Below, one piece after another: positions 44,083 to 51,415 of a stretch of DNA of 64,000 bases. The notes beneath the pieces were generated by a model, which was not told the DNA's origin, did no database searches, and saw nothing but the letters and a program-made list of their open reading frames with translations. The stretch is from Desulfovibrio legallii (GTDB taxonomy: Bacteria; Desulfobacterota; Desulfovibrionia; Desulfovibrionales; Desulfovibrionaceae): contig NZ_FNBX01000004.1 in the NCBI RefSeq assembly GCF_900102485.1, forward strand, positions 130,083 through 194,082, written 5' to 3'. How positions within the stretch are numbered: position 1 is the stretch's first letter; the number at the start of each line of letters is the position of its first letter. A program made the translations under genes and the position numbers.

Positions 44083-44234
44083 CCGGTATTGCAACGTTGC
44101 AATGCCGTGGCGGCTGCGTGAGCAGACATACGCCGGAGGTGGAGACATAGGCGCAATGTATTTCGCTGTTGAGCGCCAAAACGAGCGTGCCGTACCCTTT
44201 GAGAAGGCATGTTCTCAGCGGAAATCTGCTCTGA
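44083..44234 (+). repeat. Structured dispersed repeat, copy B
   Basis: Same order of elements as copies A, C and D: first palindrome ATTGCAACGTTGCAAT, core GCGGCTGCGTG-GCAGAC, GCGCAAT, GAGCGTGCC, hairpin TGAGAA/TTCTCA, terminal TCTGCTCTGA. This copy is the most diverged: the middle hairpin (GCGCAATGTATTTCGC) has lost pairing. Confidence 0.75.
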
Positions 44235-44478
44235 TGGGGCACGCGGTAAGCCAAGAGCTGACGGAATGCGCGGCGCAATTGGTCTGAACGGCCGAAGGGC
44301 CGGCCGGAGCCGCAAAACCGGCCGAACGGCCAAGGCGGACAGGCTGAAGCTGCAAAGCCGAAGATGCGCTGGCAGGCGGCGCTGCGAAACCGGAGCGACA
44401 AGTCAGCCTGGGCCAGGGCCGCACGACCAGAAGGGACAGACACCGCACGAAGGATTTTGCTTTTTTTCTGAAATTTTC

Positions 44479-44507
44479 TTGACACTCGGCCGGTTGCCGC
44501 GTAAGTA
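44479..44507 (+). promoter_or_regulatory. Candidate promoter of tRNA-Pro
   Basis: A perfect TTGACA (44479-44484) is followed 17 nt later by TAAGTA (44502-44507), which is a poor -10. The tRNA starts 13 nt after it. Confidence 0.5.
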
Positions 44508-44519
44508 CTCTTTCTGCGT

Positions 44520-44596
44520 CGGGATGTAGCGCAGTCTGGGAGCGCACTTGAATGGGGTTCAAGGGGTCGAAGGTTCAAATCCTTTCATCCCGACCA
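44520..44596 (+). tRNA. tRNA-Pro(GGG)
   Basis: 77 nt with acceptor CGGGATG/CATCCCG, discriminator A and encoded CCA (44594-44596). The anticodon arm CTTGA-ATGGGGT-TCAAG gives anticodon GGG, which reads CCC and CCU. The first pair C-G is the prolyl identity feature of bacterial tRNA-Pro. Confidence 0.96.
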
Positions 44597-44618
44597 GCTT
44601 TAAAAAGCAAATGAAAAT

Positions 44619-44655
44619 GGCCGTTTAGGGTAACACCTGAACGGCCTTTTTCTTT
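44619..44655 (+). terminator. Intrinsic terminator of tRNA-Pro
   Basis: GGCCGTTTAGG and CCTGAACGGCC pair over 11 bp (one wobble), followed by TTTTTCTTT. Confidence 0.85.
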
Positions 44656-44670
44656 ATCCTTGCGCCAAAT

Positions 44671-44821
44671 TTAGAGCATTTCAACGTTGAAATGCCCTGG
44701 CGGCTGCGCGAGCAGACGCCCGCTGCAGAGGCGTAAGCGCAATTTATTTGCGCTGTTAAGCGCCGAAATGAGCGTGCCTTAAACTTTGAGAATGCCTGTT
44801 CTCAAAGTTAATCTGCTCTAA
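44671..44821 (+). repeat. Structured dispersed repeat, copy C (best preserved)
   Basis: 151 bp with terminal inverted repeat TTAGAGCA (44671-44678) and TGCTCTAA (44814-44821). Inside: palindrome GCATTTCAACGTTGAAATGC, core GCGGCTGCG-GAGCAGACGC, hairpin GCGCAA-TTTATT-TGCGC, and a perfect 11-bp stem AACTTTGAGAA/TTCTCAAAGTT. Its right end lies 16 nt from the stop of the convergent minus-strand gene. Confidence 0.85.
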
Positions 44822-44836
44822 GGCGGTCCCCGTTCT

Positions 44837-45373
44837 TCAGGCTTGCGGCGCGTGCAGTTGCGGCGCGGGGCGACCGGGGCGCAGGCGTCGCCAGATGCGG
44901 GTGGAAAGCATGCGCAAGGGGATGTAGAGGATAAGGAACCAGAACACCATGCCCGGCTTGTTGCCGAAAAGGGGCAGGGAGAACGGGAGGACGGGGCTGA
45001 CCTCACCGAAGCGCAGCTGCATCCAGGCCAGAGTGAGAGGCACAGGCCAGAGTGAGGCCACGAAGAGCGCGCCGCTGAGGGAAAAATAGTAGCCGAAGGC
45101 TTCGTGCCCTTGCCGGTTGACGGCCTTGAAGGTTTCTTTGCTGCCGCCTTGCAGAGCGGTTTCACCCAGTTGGTTGTAGTGCTGCATGGCGTTCTGGTAT
45201 TTTTCCAGACGTTTTCCGTGCATGCGCAGGGCGAGGTTAAGGGTGCAGACGCCAGCCACGGCAGCCAGCAGGGCCAGCGTAGCTGTGCCCAGCAGGTAGG
45301 CGGCCACGGGCTCCGCCACCAGGCGGTAGGGAAGGACAAAAAAACCGTCAAGCCAGATAAGCAATGCTTTCAT
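44837..45373 (-). CDS. Small integral membrane protein with cytoplasmic helical loop
   Basis: 178 residues. Membrane segments at about 23-49, 93-118 and 138-158, with a charged loop between the first two (RMHGKRLEKYQNAMQHYNQLGETALQGGSKETFKAVN). The loop between helices 1 and 2 is reminiscent of the EMC3/DUF106 (YidC-like) group, an impression I cannot verify. It starts 93 nt after the TauE-type gene and likely shares its transcript. Confidence 0.65.
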   Translation of the reverse strand: MKALLIWLDGFFVLPYRLVAEPVAAYLLGTATLALLAAVAGVCTLNLALRMHGKRLEKYQNAMQHYNQLGETALQGGSKETFKAVNRQGHEAFGYYFSLSGALFVASLWPVPLTLAWMQLRFGEVSPVLPFSLPLFGNKPGMVFWFLILYIPLRMLSTRIWRRLRPGRPAPQLHAPQA

Positions 45374-45466
45374 TGGAGATTCCGGGATGCAAAACCGGGG
45401 CGGCGGGCAAGGCCATGCCGTTTGCCCGCCGTCCCCTTGTTGCGCGCCGCGGCGCGACAGTCGTTG

Positions 45467-46633
45467 CTAGCCGAAGATCCGGTAGTTGAAGAAGCCGCGC
45501 AGCACATAGTCAACGCCCACATAAAGGGCCAACAGGATGAAGATGCGCTTCAGCCAGAGATCAGAGAAAAAGCGGGAGGTGTAGGGGCCCACAATGGAGC
45601 CCACGGCCACGCCGGCCAGCTCAATGCCCACCAGCTGCCAGTCCACCATAACGCCGTGGAGCATCAGGGTGGTGATGCCGGTGATCATGCTCACGAGCAC
45701 GGCCAGGGCTGAGGTGCCGGCGGCCAGATACATGGGCAGCTGGGTCACGCTGGTGATGAAGGGCACCAGCAGGAAGCCGCCGCCCACGCCGAGGAAGGCC
45801 GCGATGCTGGCGATGACCAGGCCGCCCAGGAAGGGCAGCAGCGGGTTGAACGAAAATTCCACGCCGCAGAAAGTAAACTGGCAGATGGTAGGCGTGAATT
45901 TGAGGATCTGCACGCCCGTGGGGGCCGCGCCGCCGTCGGTTTTCTTGCTTTTGACTGCGGCTTCAAAGGCCTTGGCCGCTTCCTTGGCCTTGCTTTTGGA
46001 GCGCTGACCGGCGGGGGAAGTTTCCCAGGTAAGGTACAGGCCAAGCATCAGCACAAAAATGCCGAAATAGCCCTGGTAGGACGAGAAGTTCAGCTTGCCG
46101 GCCGTGAGGGTGGCGGAACCAAACGCGCCGAGGATGGAGCCGAGGCCCAGGGCAATGCCCAGGGGCAGCACCAGGCGCTTCATGCGGTAGTAGGTAAAGG
46201 TGCTGATGACGGAGGAAAGCCCCACCAGCATCTGGTTGGAGGCGCGCACGGAATCCGTGATCGTGGAGTTGAGCGGCGCGTTCATCAGTTTGCCGTCGGC
46301 ATTCATGATTTTGGGGAAGGACTTGGCGTAAGCGCCCAGGCCGTAAACGCTCATGTGCCCCACGGCGGCCATAACGCCGCCAAAGGCCCCCACGGTGGAG
46401 AAAATCCAGCCCACCCACAGGGCCCAGCCGAAGGCCAGCAGCGTGCCTACATGCGGGCCGCCGGGAATGCCCAGGTATCCGGGCGCTGCATTGACCTGCA
46501 CGCTTTCGGGCGCAACGGCCAGTTGTTTGGCGATGGCGGCGCTGATGCCGTCCCCGCCCGCGGCAAAAGCCTGCCCTGCCATAAGAAGCAGAAACAGGGT
46601 GGTAATGCCCAGGACGACTTTTTTGCGGTTCAT
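45467..46633 (-). CDS. TauE/SafE-family anion exporter
   Basis: 388 residues from the ATG at 46633, with GAGGAGG upstream; the frame opens earlier without support. An N-terminal signal-like helix (residues 6-25) ends AFA-AGG, and about eight further membrane helices follow. A glycine-rich helix with IAAFLGVGGGFLLVPFIT and its first-half partner GGVMAAVGHMSVYG are the family hallmarks. The cytoplasmic loop near residues 210-260 is unusually long and charged (KSKAKEAAKAFEAAVKSKK). TauE/SafE proteins export sulfite or sulfoacetate; the substrate here is inferred only from family and sulfur-metabolism context. Confidence 0.75.
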   Translation of the reverse strand: MNRKKVVLGITTLFLLLMAGQAFAAGGDGISAAIAKQLAVAPESVQVNAAPGYLGIPGGPHVGTLLAFGWALWVGWIFSTVGAFGGVMAAVGHMSVYGLGAYAKSFPKIMNADGKLMNAPLNSTITDSVRASNQMLVGLSSVISTFTYYRMKRLVLPLGIALGLGSILGAFGSATLTAGKLNFSSYQGYFGIFVLMLGLYLTWETSPAGQRSKSKAKEAAKAFEAAVKSKKTDGGAAPTGVQILKFTPTICQFTFCGVEFSFNPLLPFLGGLVIASIAAFLGVGGGFLLVPFITSVTQLPMYLAAGTSALAVLVSMITGITTLMLHGVMVDWQLVGIELAGVAVGSIVGPYTSRFFSDLWLKRIFILLALYVGVDYVLRGFFNYRIFG

Positions 46634-47036
46634 AAAAAACGACCTCCTCGAGTTAGCGTGATTCGGCGCGGGCGTCGGGCCACACGGCACCGGTCCCTTT
46701 GCGCGCCTGCGCCGCCGTTCCCGCCCGTCCCTTCCGCCGCGCTTGCTGCCGTTGCGCGCGGCGACGACGGGCTGACGCCGACGCTTTGGTCTTCATAATG
46801 ATGGGGCATATGTAGGACATATGCCGCTATTGCAAAGCAAGAAACGTTTTGCCGCCCAGCGCCGGCCATGCCCGGCCAAAGCCGCCGCCCTAGAGCAGAT
46901 TACCTTTGAGAACAGGCCTTCTCAACATTTACGGCGCGCTTGTTTCGGCGCTTAACAGCGCAAATAAATTGCGCTTACGCCTCCACAGCGGGCGTCTGCC
47001 CACGCCGCCGCCAGGGCATTTCAAAGTTGAAACGCC
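46634..47036. other. Intergenic region upstream of the exporter gene
   Basis: 403 bp. It holds the palindrome at 46805-46825, the 17-mer shared with 58758-58774, and repeat copy D (46891-47040). No gene. Confidence 0.65.
46805..46825 (-). promoter_or_regulatory. Palindromic operator candidate upstream of the TauE-type gene
   Basis: GGCATATGT and ACATATGCC (9-bp perfect arms, AGG spacer). It lies about 175 bp before the exporter start. The right arm plus its flank (46816-46832) recurs at 58758-58774, upstream of the sigma-54 operon. Probably a site for a dimeric regulator. Confidence 0.5.
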
Positions 47037-47040
47037 CTAA
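46891..47040 (-). repeat. Structured dispersed repeat, copy D (reverse orientation)
   Basis: Reads on the minus strand as TTAGGGCGTTTCAAC...TGCTCTAG. The palindrome GTTTCAA/TTGAAAT, core GGCGGCGGCG-GCAGACGCCCGC, hairpin GCGCAATTTATTTGCGC and stem TTGAGAA/TTCTCAA are all retained. Its end overlaps the stop codon (TAG, 47039-47037) of the ferredoxin-type gene. Confidence 0.85.
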
Positions 47041-47495
47041 TGGGGTGCGGCAGCGTCCGCGGAGGCAAAGTGCAGGCACCCCATGGCGCAGGTGGCCACA
47101 CAGGCCGGTTCCAGACCATGGTCGATACGGTCCTTGCACAGGTCGCATTTTTCCACTTTGCCGCTGCGGGGGTTCCAAACGGGGATATGCCACGGGCAGG
47201 CCTCAACGCAGGCCTTGCAGCCGTCGCAGAGTGCGGCTTCCAAGTAGACAAGCCCGTCAGGACGCGCGCGCATGGCCCCGGTGGGACAGGCGGGCACGCA
47301 TTTGGGCTTTTTGCAATGGAAACAAGCCAGATAGGAATACTCCACCGCGTGGGGCCGCGCCTTCTGACGCTGCACCTCGCGGATATGACAAAACGGGCTG
47401 ACGATCTGGTCGCCATGGATGCTGCGGCACTGCACTTCACAGGCTTTACAGCCTATGCATTCCGCATGGATATGTGTGATGCCGACTTTGCTCAT
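47037..47495 (-). CDS. Four-cluster [4Fe-4S] ferredoxin subunit of a molybdopterin oxidoreductase
   Basis: 152 residues with four cysteine sets of the HycB/DmsB/PsrB type: CIGCKACEVQC, CFHCKKPKCVPAC, CDGCKACVEAC and CDLC...CVATC. It passes electrons between the molybdopterin subunit encoded directly upstream (27 nt) and a partner outside the window's cluster. No membrane anchor subunit is present in this pair, so the enzyme is probably soluble. Confidence 0.9.
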   Translation of the reverse strand: MSKVGITHIHAECIGCKACEVQCRSIHGDQIVSPFCHIREVQRQKARPHAVEYSYLACFHCKKPKCVPACPTGAMRARPDGLVYLEAALCDGCKACVEACPWHIPVWNPRSGKVEKCDLCKDRIDHGLEPACVATCAMGCLHFASADAAAPH

Positions 47496-47522
47496 GCTTT
47501 GTCTCCAGCGTGGCGAAACAAC

Positions 47523-49625
47523 TCAAAACGCAACTTTTTCCAGCGTGACAAAATGCTCCTGCAAGGAGAGGCCGCCGCCGGCCGCATCCTCCATAGTCAG
47601 CCCGCCGCGCAGGCAGAGGCTGTCGGAAACGCCCTTGTGAAAAGCCCGGCTTTCACATGACAGCTTATGCCCAAAACCGTGCACCACAAACAGGGCCTCA
47701 GGGTGGATCAGGTCCGTAACCTTGATGCCCACCTCGCCCATGCTGACGCCTTTGGCGTCCAGCACGCGCACCCGATCGCCGGGGGCAAGCCCGGCGGCTT
47801 TGGCGCGTTGGGTATGGATCCAGGCGGTATTTTCCGGCATCTGTTCGAAAAGCAGGGGATTGTTGACCGTATGCCCCTGGGTGTGCACGGCGGCCCGGCC
47901 GAAGGTAATGCGAAAGGCGTCGGGCGGCGGCGGTGTGGGGGCAGTATAGGGCTGCAGCATAGGCAGCCCGGCCTTGGCCCCGTAGCCCGTGCTGGCAAGC
48001 TCAATCTTGCCGGAGGCCGTAGGAATCTTCAGGGTCTTGAGGTCCGCGTACAGGGGATCCCTGGTCAAGGAGACAAAGCCCTTGGCGTCAAAATCCGTTA
48101 TGCTCAGGCCCGTGCCCTGAAGCTGGTAGTTCCAGACGTCTTCCACGCTGGAGAATGCCAGAGCGTCCAGGCCCAGCCGCCGGGCCAGACCGCTGATGAT
48201 CTCCCAATCGGCCCTGCTGTCAAATTTGGGCCGCACGGCCTGGCGGCGGACAAAGAACTGGGGCTTGAGCCCTTTTTTGCCCGCAATGATGCTGTCCCTG
48301 GCCAGATAAGTGGAAAGCGGCAGCACCACATCCGCATACCAGGCGGTGTCAGACCAGGAGAAGCTCACGCTTACCAGCAGATCCAGGCCGGAAAAAAGCT
48401 CGCGCAGGGCGTCCGGGTCGGGAAAGCCCTGCAAGGGGTCGTGCCGCCAGGCAAAATAAATTTTTACGGGCGGCGTGCCCTCAGGCGCGTTGATGGCCCG
48501 AAAGGCCCTGTGCAGCATGCCTTTGCCGGTATCAAAGGCCTTGTTGTCCCGCCCTAAGCCGTCCGCGCGGGGGCATTGGGGGGCGGGATAGAGGTCCGTG
48601 AATTTTTTAAGGTCGGGCTTGCCGCAGTCCTTGGGCGTGCGGCCGGGCAAAATGCCGCCCGGCGTGGCAAAACCGCCCAAGAGCGCGGTAATAACCAGCG
48701 CGGTGCGGCTCACCTGAAAGGAATCGCTGTAGCGCGAGGTCATCCAGCCGGGGTGCCAGATGACGTGCGGGGCCGCCGCCGCCAGAGCACGCGCAAGATC
48801 CTCAATGGCCTGCGCCTCCACGCCACACTCCGCAGCGGCCCAGGCAGGGGTATACGGGGTCACAAAGGCGCGCAGCTCTTCAAACCCGGTGGCGTAGGCG
48901 GCCACATAAGCCTTGTCGTAAAGCTCCTGCGCGATAAGCGTGTGGATGACCGCCAGGTTGAAGGCGTAGTCGCTGCCGGGCCGGATGATGAAGACGTTGT
49001 CGGCCTTGGAAGCCGTAACCGTATGCCGGATGTCGATGACGGAAAGTTTGCAGCCCCCGCGCAGGGCCCGCATGACCGTGCGCGCCTCGCCCACGTTGAT
49101 GGCTTCAAAAATATTGCGGGTCTGCAGCACCAGATGCTTGCAGTTGGCGTAGTCGTAAACCATCATGCCCCGCCCGTAGCCGAACACGGCCTTGCAGGCA
49201 TGGTGGGTGTTCAGGTCGCAGGAGGGGCTGTGCGTGCAGACGTTGGGCGAGCCCAGCCCACGCATGAAAGCCCGGTAAAGGTCGGTAAAGGGGCCTTCCC
49301 TGTCCGACCAGAGGACAGTTTCCCTGCCGTATTGTTCCTGCGCGGCGCGCACTTTGCGAGCCACATAGTCCAGAGCCTCGTCCCAGGAAACCTCGCGCCA
49401 CTTGCCCTCGCCGCGCTCCCCAACGCGAATCAGCGGGCCGTGAGGGCGTTCCGCATCCTCCTCCAGGGCCTTGCCCGCGACGCCGCGCGCGCACAAAGCG
49501 CCCTTGAGCGGGCTTTGCCTGTTGCCATAAATCATACTTACGGCGTTGTTGCTTTGCTCCACGGTAATGGGGCAGCGCACGCTGCACATGCCGCAGACGC
49601 TGTGGATTTGTTGAACTGCGTCCAT
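47523..49625 (-). CDS. Molybdopterin oxidoreductase, catalytic subunit (DMSO reductase family)
   Basis: 700 residues from the ATG at 49625, with GAGG upstream; a GTG at 49649 is less likely. N-terminal [4Fe-4S] motif HSVCGMCSVRCPI...CARG, then the fold typical of thiosulfate, polysulfide and tetrathionate reductases. The segment THSPSCDLNTHHA could give a Cys Mo ligand, as in thiosulfate/polysulfide reductase relatives. There is no Tat signal, so the enzyme works in the cytoplasm, unlike the periplasmic PhsA or PsrA. Substrate not assignable from sequence. Confidence 0.85.
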   Translation of the reverse strand: MDAVQQIHSVCGMCSVRCPITVEQSNNAVSMIYGNRQSPLKGALCARGVAGKALEEDAERPHGPLIRVGERGEGKWREVSWDEALDYVARKVRAAQEQYGRETVLWSDREGPFTDLYRAFMRGLGSPNVCTHSPSCDLNTHHACKAVFGYGRGMMVYDYANCKHLVLQTRNIFEAINVGEARTVMRALRGGCKLSVIDIRHTVTASKADNVFIIRPGSDYAFNLAVIHTLIAQELYDKAYVAAYATGFEELRAFVTPYTPAWAAAECGVEAQAIEDLARALAAAAPHVIWHPGWMTSRYSDSFQVSRTALVITALLGGFATPGGILPGRTPKDCGKPDLKKFTDLYPAPQCPRADGLGRDNKAFDTGKGMLHRAFRAINAPEGTPPVKIYFAWRHDPLQGFPDPDALRELFSGLDLLVSVSFSWSDTAWYADVVLPLSTYLARDSIIAGKKGLKPQFFVRRQAVRPKFDSRADWEIISGLARRLGLDALAFSSVEDVWNYQLQGTGLSITDFDAKGFVSLTRDPLYADLKTLKIPTASGKIELASTGYGAKAGLPMLQPYTAPTPPPPDAFRITFGRAAVHTQGHTVNNPLLFEQMPENTAWIHTQRAKAAGLAPGDRVRVLDAKGVSMGEVGIKVTDLIHPEALFVVHGFGHKLSCESRAFHKGVSDSLCLRGGLTMEDAAGGGLSLQEHFVTLEKVAF

Positions 49626-50128
49626 GCCGACCTCACGCAATGCTTGCACCAGACCGCTTCAGGCCGCCCTTACGCCCGGCGCTCCCCCAGCGCTGTATGG
49701 TCTGAAATTTTTCACAAGAAAGAGCGTCATTATCTGCCTGACAGAGCAGGGCATTGAAAGCCCCCTCCAGGCGGCAACATTGTTAAGGATTTAATAGTAT
49801 CAATTTTCCCTAACAAAAACCAGCCCCCTGCCGGACTTTTCTTTACTTTTTTCACCCGCACAGCCTCTATATATTCAGCTAACAAACTTAAATTTATGAT
49901 GTTTAAAAAACTTCCGCCCGGCACGCGCGCCGTGGGCCGCGGCGCTGGCCGCGCATCCGCCCTTGCCCCTTGTCAGAACTATTGAAAAAGTCTAGATTAT
50001 GGCCTTCCGGCAGCTCAAAACCGTCATGCGTGTCCGCCCGGCGCACGCCGCCCAAACGCCCGCCGACGGCTTTTTTCCGCGCCCTGCGCCGCGGCCACCG
50101 CCAAAACGGCACAACCCGAGGCTTGCCT
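49626..50128. other. Divergent intergenic region between the molybdopterin gene and yhaO
   Basis: 503 bp. The part 49780-49920 is markedly AT-rich, as expected where two divergent promoters lie, but no motif pair is convincing. The remainder up to 50128 is GC-rich and has no credible gene; the open frame that runs into yhaO here has no family support. Confidence 0.5.
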
Positions 50129-51415
50129 ATGGACGTTGTACGCTACATCCACGCGGCGGATCTGCACCTGGACACGCCCTTCCTCGGCATCGCCCGCGAA
50201 ACGGCCCAGGGCGAACACCTGGCCCGCCTCCTGCGCGACGCCGCATTCACCGCCATGGAACGCCTGTTCCGCCTCTGCGAAACGGAAAAACCCCACTTTC
50301 TTGTCCTGGCCGGGGACATCTATAATGAAGAGAACCACAGCATCAAAGCCCAGCTCGCCCTGCGCGACGGCTGCCGCCGCCTGGAGGCCGCGGGCGTGCG
50401 CGTGTTCCTGGCCCACGGCAACCACGACCCCCTTTCCTCGCGGCTGACGGCCATCGCCTGGCCGGACAACGTGACCGTGTTCGGTCAGGAAGCGGAATGC
50501 CGCCCCGTGGAACAGGACGGCCGCGTCATCGCCCTGGTGCACGGCATCAGCCACGCCCGCCTGCGCGAAAACCGCAACCTGGCCCGCCAGTTTCACCGGG
50601 ATGCGACGCAGAACTGCTTTCAGCTGGGCGTGCTCCATTGCACGCTGGAAGGCCAGACCAAGGCGGACCGCTACGCCCCCTGCACGCTGGAAGACCTCAA
50701 AGCCGCCGGGCTGGACGCCTGGGCCCTGGGCCATGTGCACGAGCGCCGCATCCTGTCCCAGACCCCCTTTGTGGCTTACAGCGGCAGCACGCAGGGCCTG
50801 CACATCAACGAACCCGGGCCGCGCGGCTGCCTGCGGGTGGGCGTAAGCCCAGCGCCTGGGGGCGGCTACCGCTGCCGGGCGGAGCCCGTGCGCCTGGGCC
50901 CCGTGCAGTGGGCCGTGGCCGAGGCGGATCTGGACGGCGTGGAGCAGCTGGACGCGGCCGAAGCGCGCCTTATCGCCGCCCTGGAAGCGGCGGCCGAGGC
51001 TACGGAGCCCGGCTGCGAGGCGCTTATCGTCCGGCTGCGGCTGCAGGGCCGCACGGGCCTGGACTCCCTGCTGCGCGACCCGACCCGGCAGGCGGAGCTC
51101 ACGGAACGTCTGGAAGGCCTGCAGACGGCTACGCCCGGCATCTGGATCAAGGACGTGCAGGCGGATACCAGCCCCCTGCTGGATATGGAAGCCGCCCTGG
51201 CCCGTGAAGACCTGCTGGGCGAAACCCTGCGCCTGGCGCAAAAGCTGGAGCGCGGGCCGGAAGACGACCTGACCGCCCTGACGGACGCGGCCCTGGCCCC
51301 CCTCTACAGCCACAACCAGCTGCGCAAACTGCTTGCGCCTCTGGATGCGTCACAACGCCGCGCCCTGCTGGAAGAAGCCCGGCGGCTGTGCACGGATCTG
51401 CTGGAGGTCCGCTGA
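50129..51415 (+). CDS. Metallophosphoesterase DNA repair exonuclease (SbcD/YhaO-like)
   Basis: 428 residues from the ATG at 50129. Calcineurin-like metal motifs are all present: HAADLHLD (DxH), GDIYNE, HGNHDP, and later LHC...GHVHERR. It is the nuclease half of a Mre11/SbcD-type pair; the following gene encodes the ATPase and starts in the stop codon (TGATG). By gene order it is nearer to the YhaO-YhaN pair than to SbcDC. Confidence 0.87.
   Translation: MDVVRYIHAADLHLDTPFLGIARETAQGEHLARLLRDAAFTAMERLFRLCETEKPHFLVLAGDIYNEENHSIKAQLALRDGCRRLEAAGVRVFLAHGNHDPLSSRLTAIAWPDNVTVFGQEAECRPVEQDGRVIALVHGISHARLRENRNLARQFHRDATQNCFQLGVLHCTLEGQTKADRYAPCTLEDLKAAGLDAWALGHVHERRILSQTPFVAYSGSTQGLHINEPGPRGCLRVGVSPAPGGGYRCRAEPVRLGPVQWAVAEADLDGVEQLDAAEARLIAALEAAAEATEPGCEALIVRLRLQGRTGLDSLLRDPTRQAELTERLEGLQTATPGIWIKDVQADTSPLLDMEAALAREDLLGETLRLAQKLERGPEDDLTALTDAALAPLYSHNQLRKLLAPLDASQRRALLEEARRLCTDLLEVR

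Larger units (their letters stand above)
44037..44519. other. Intergenic region between glgB and tRNA-Pro
   Basis: 483 bp. It holds repeat copy B (44083-44234), then a GC-rich stretch (about 44280-44340) with several overlapping GGCCG/CGGCC inverted repeats, and the tRNA promoter (44479-44507). No reading frame is credible. Confidence 0.6.

Noticed and set aside
44270..44460. Possible small RNA or gene with GGCCG inverted repeats
   Set aside because: Repeats are short, overlapping and GC-driven; no promoter-terminator pair around them.
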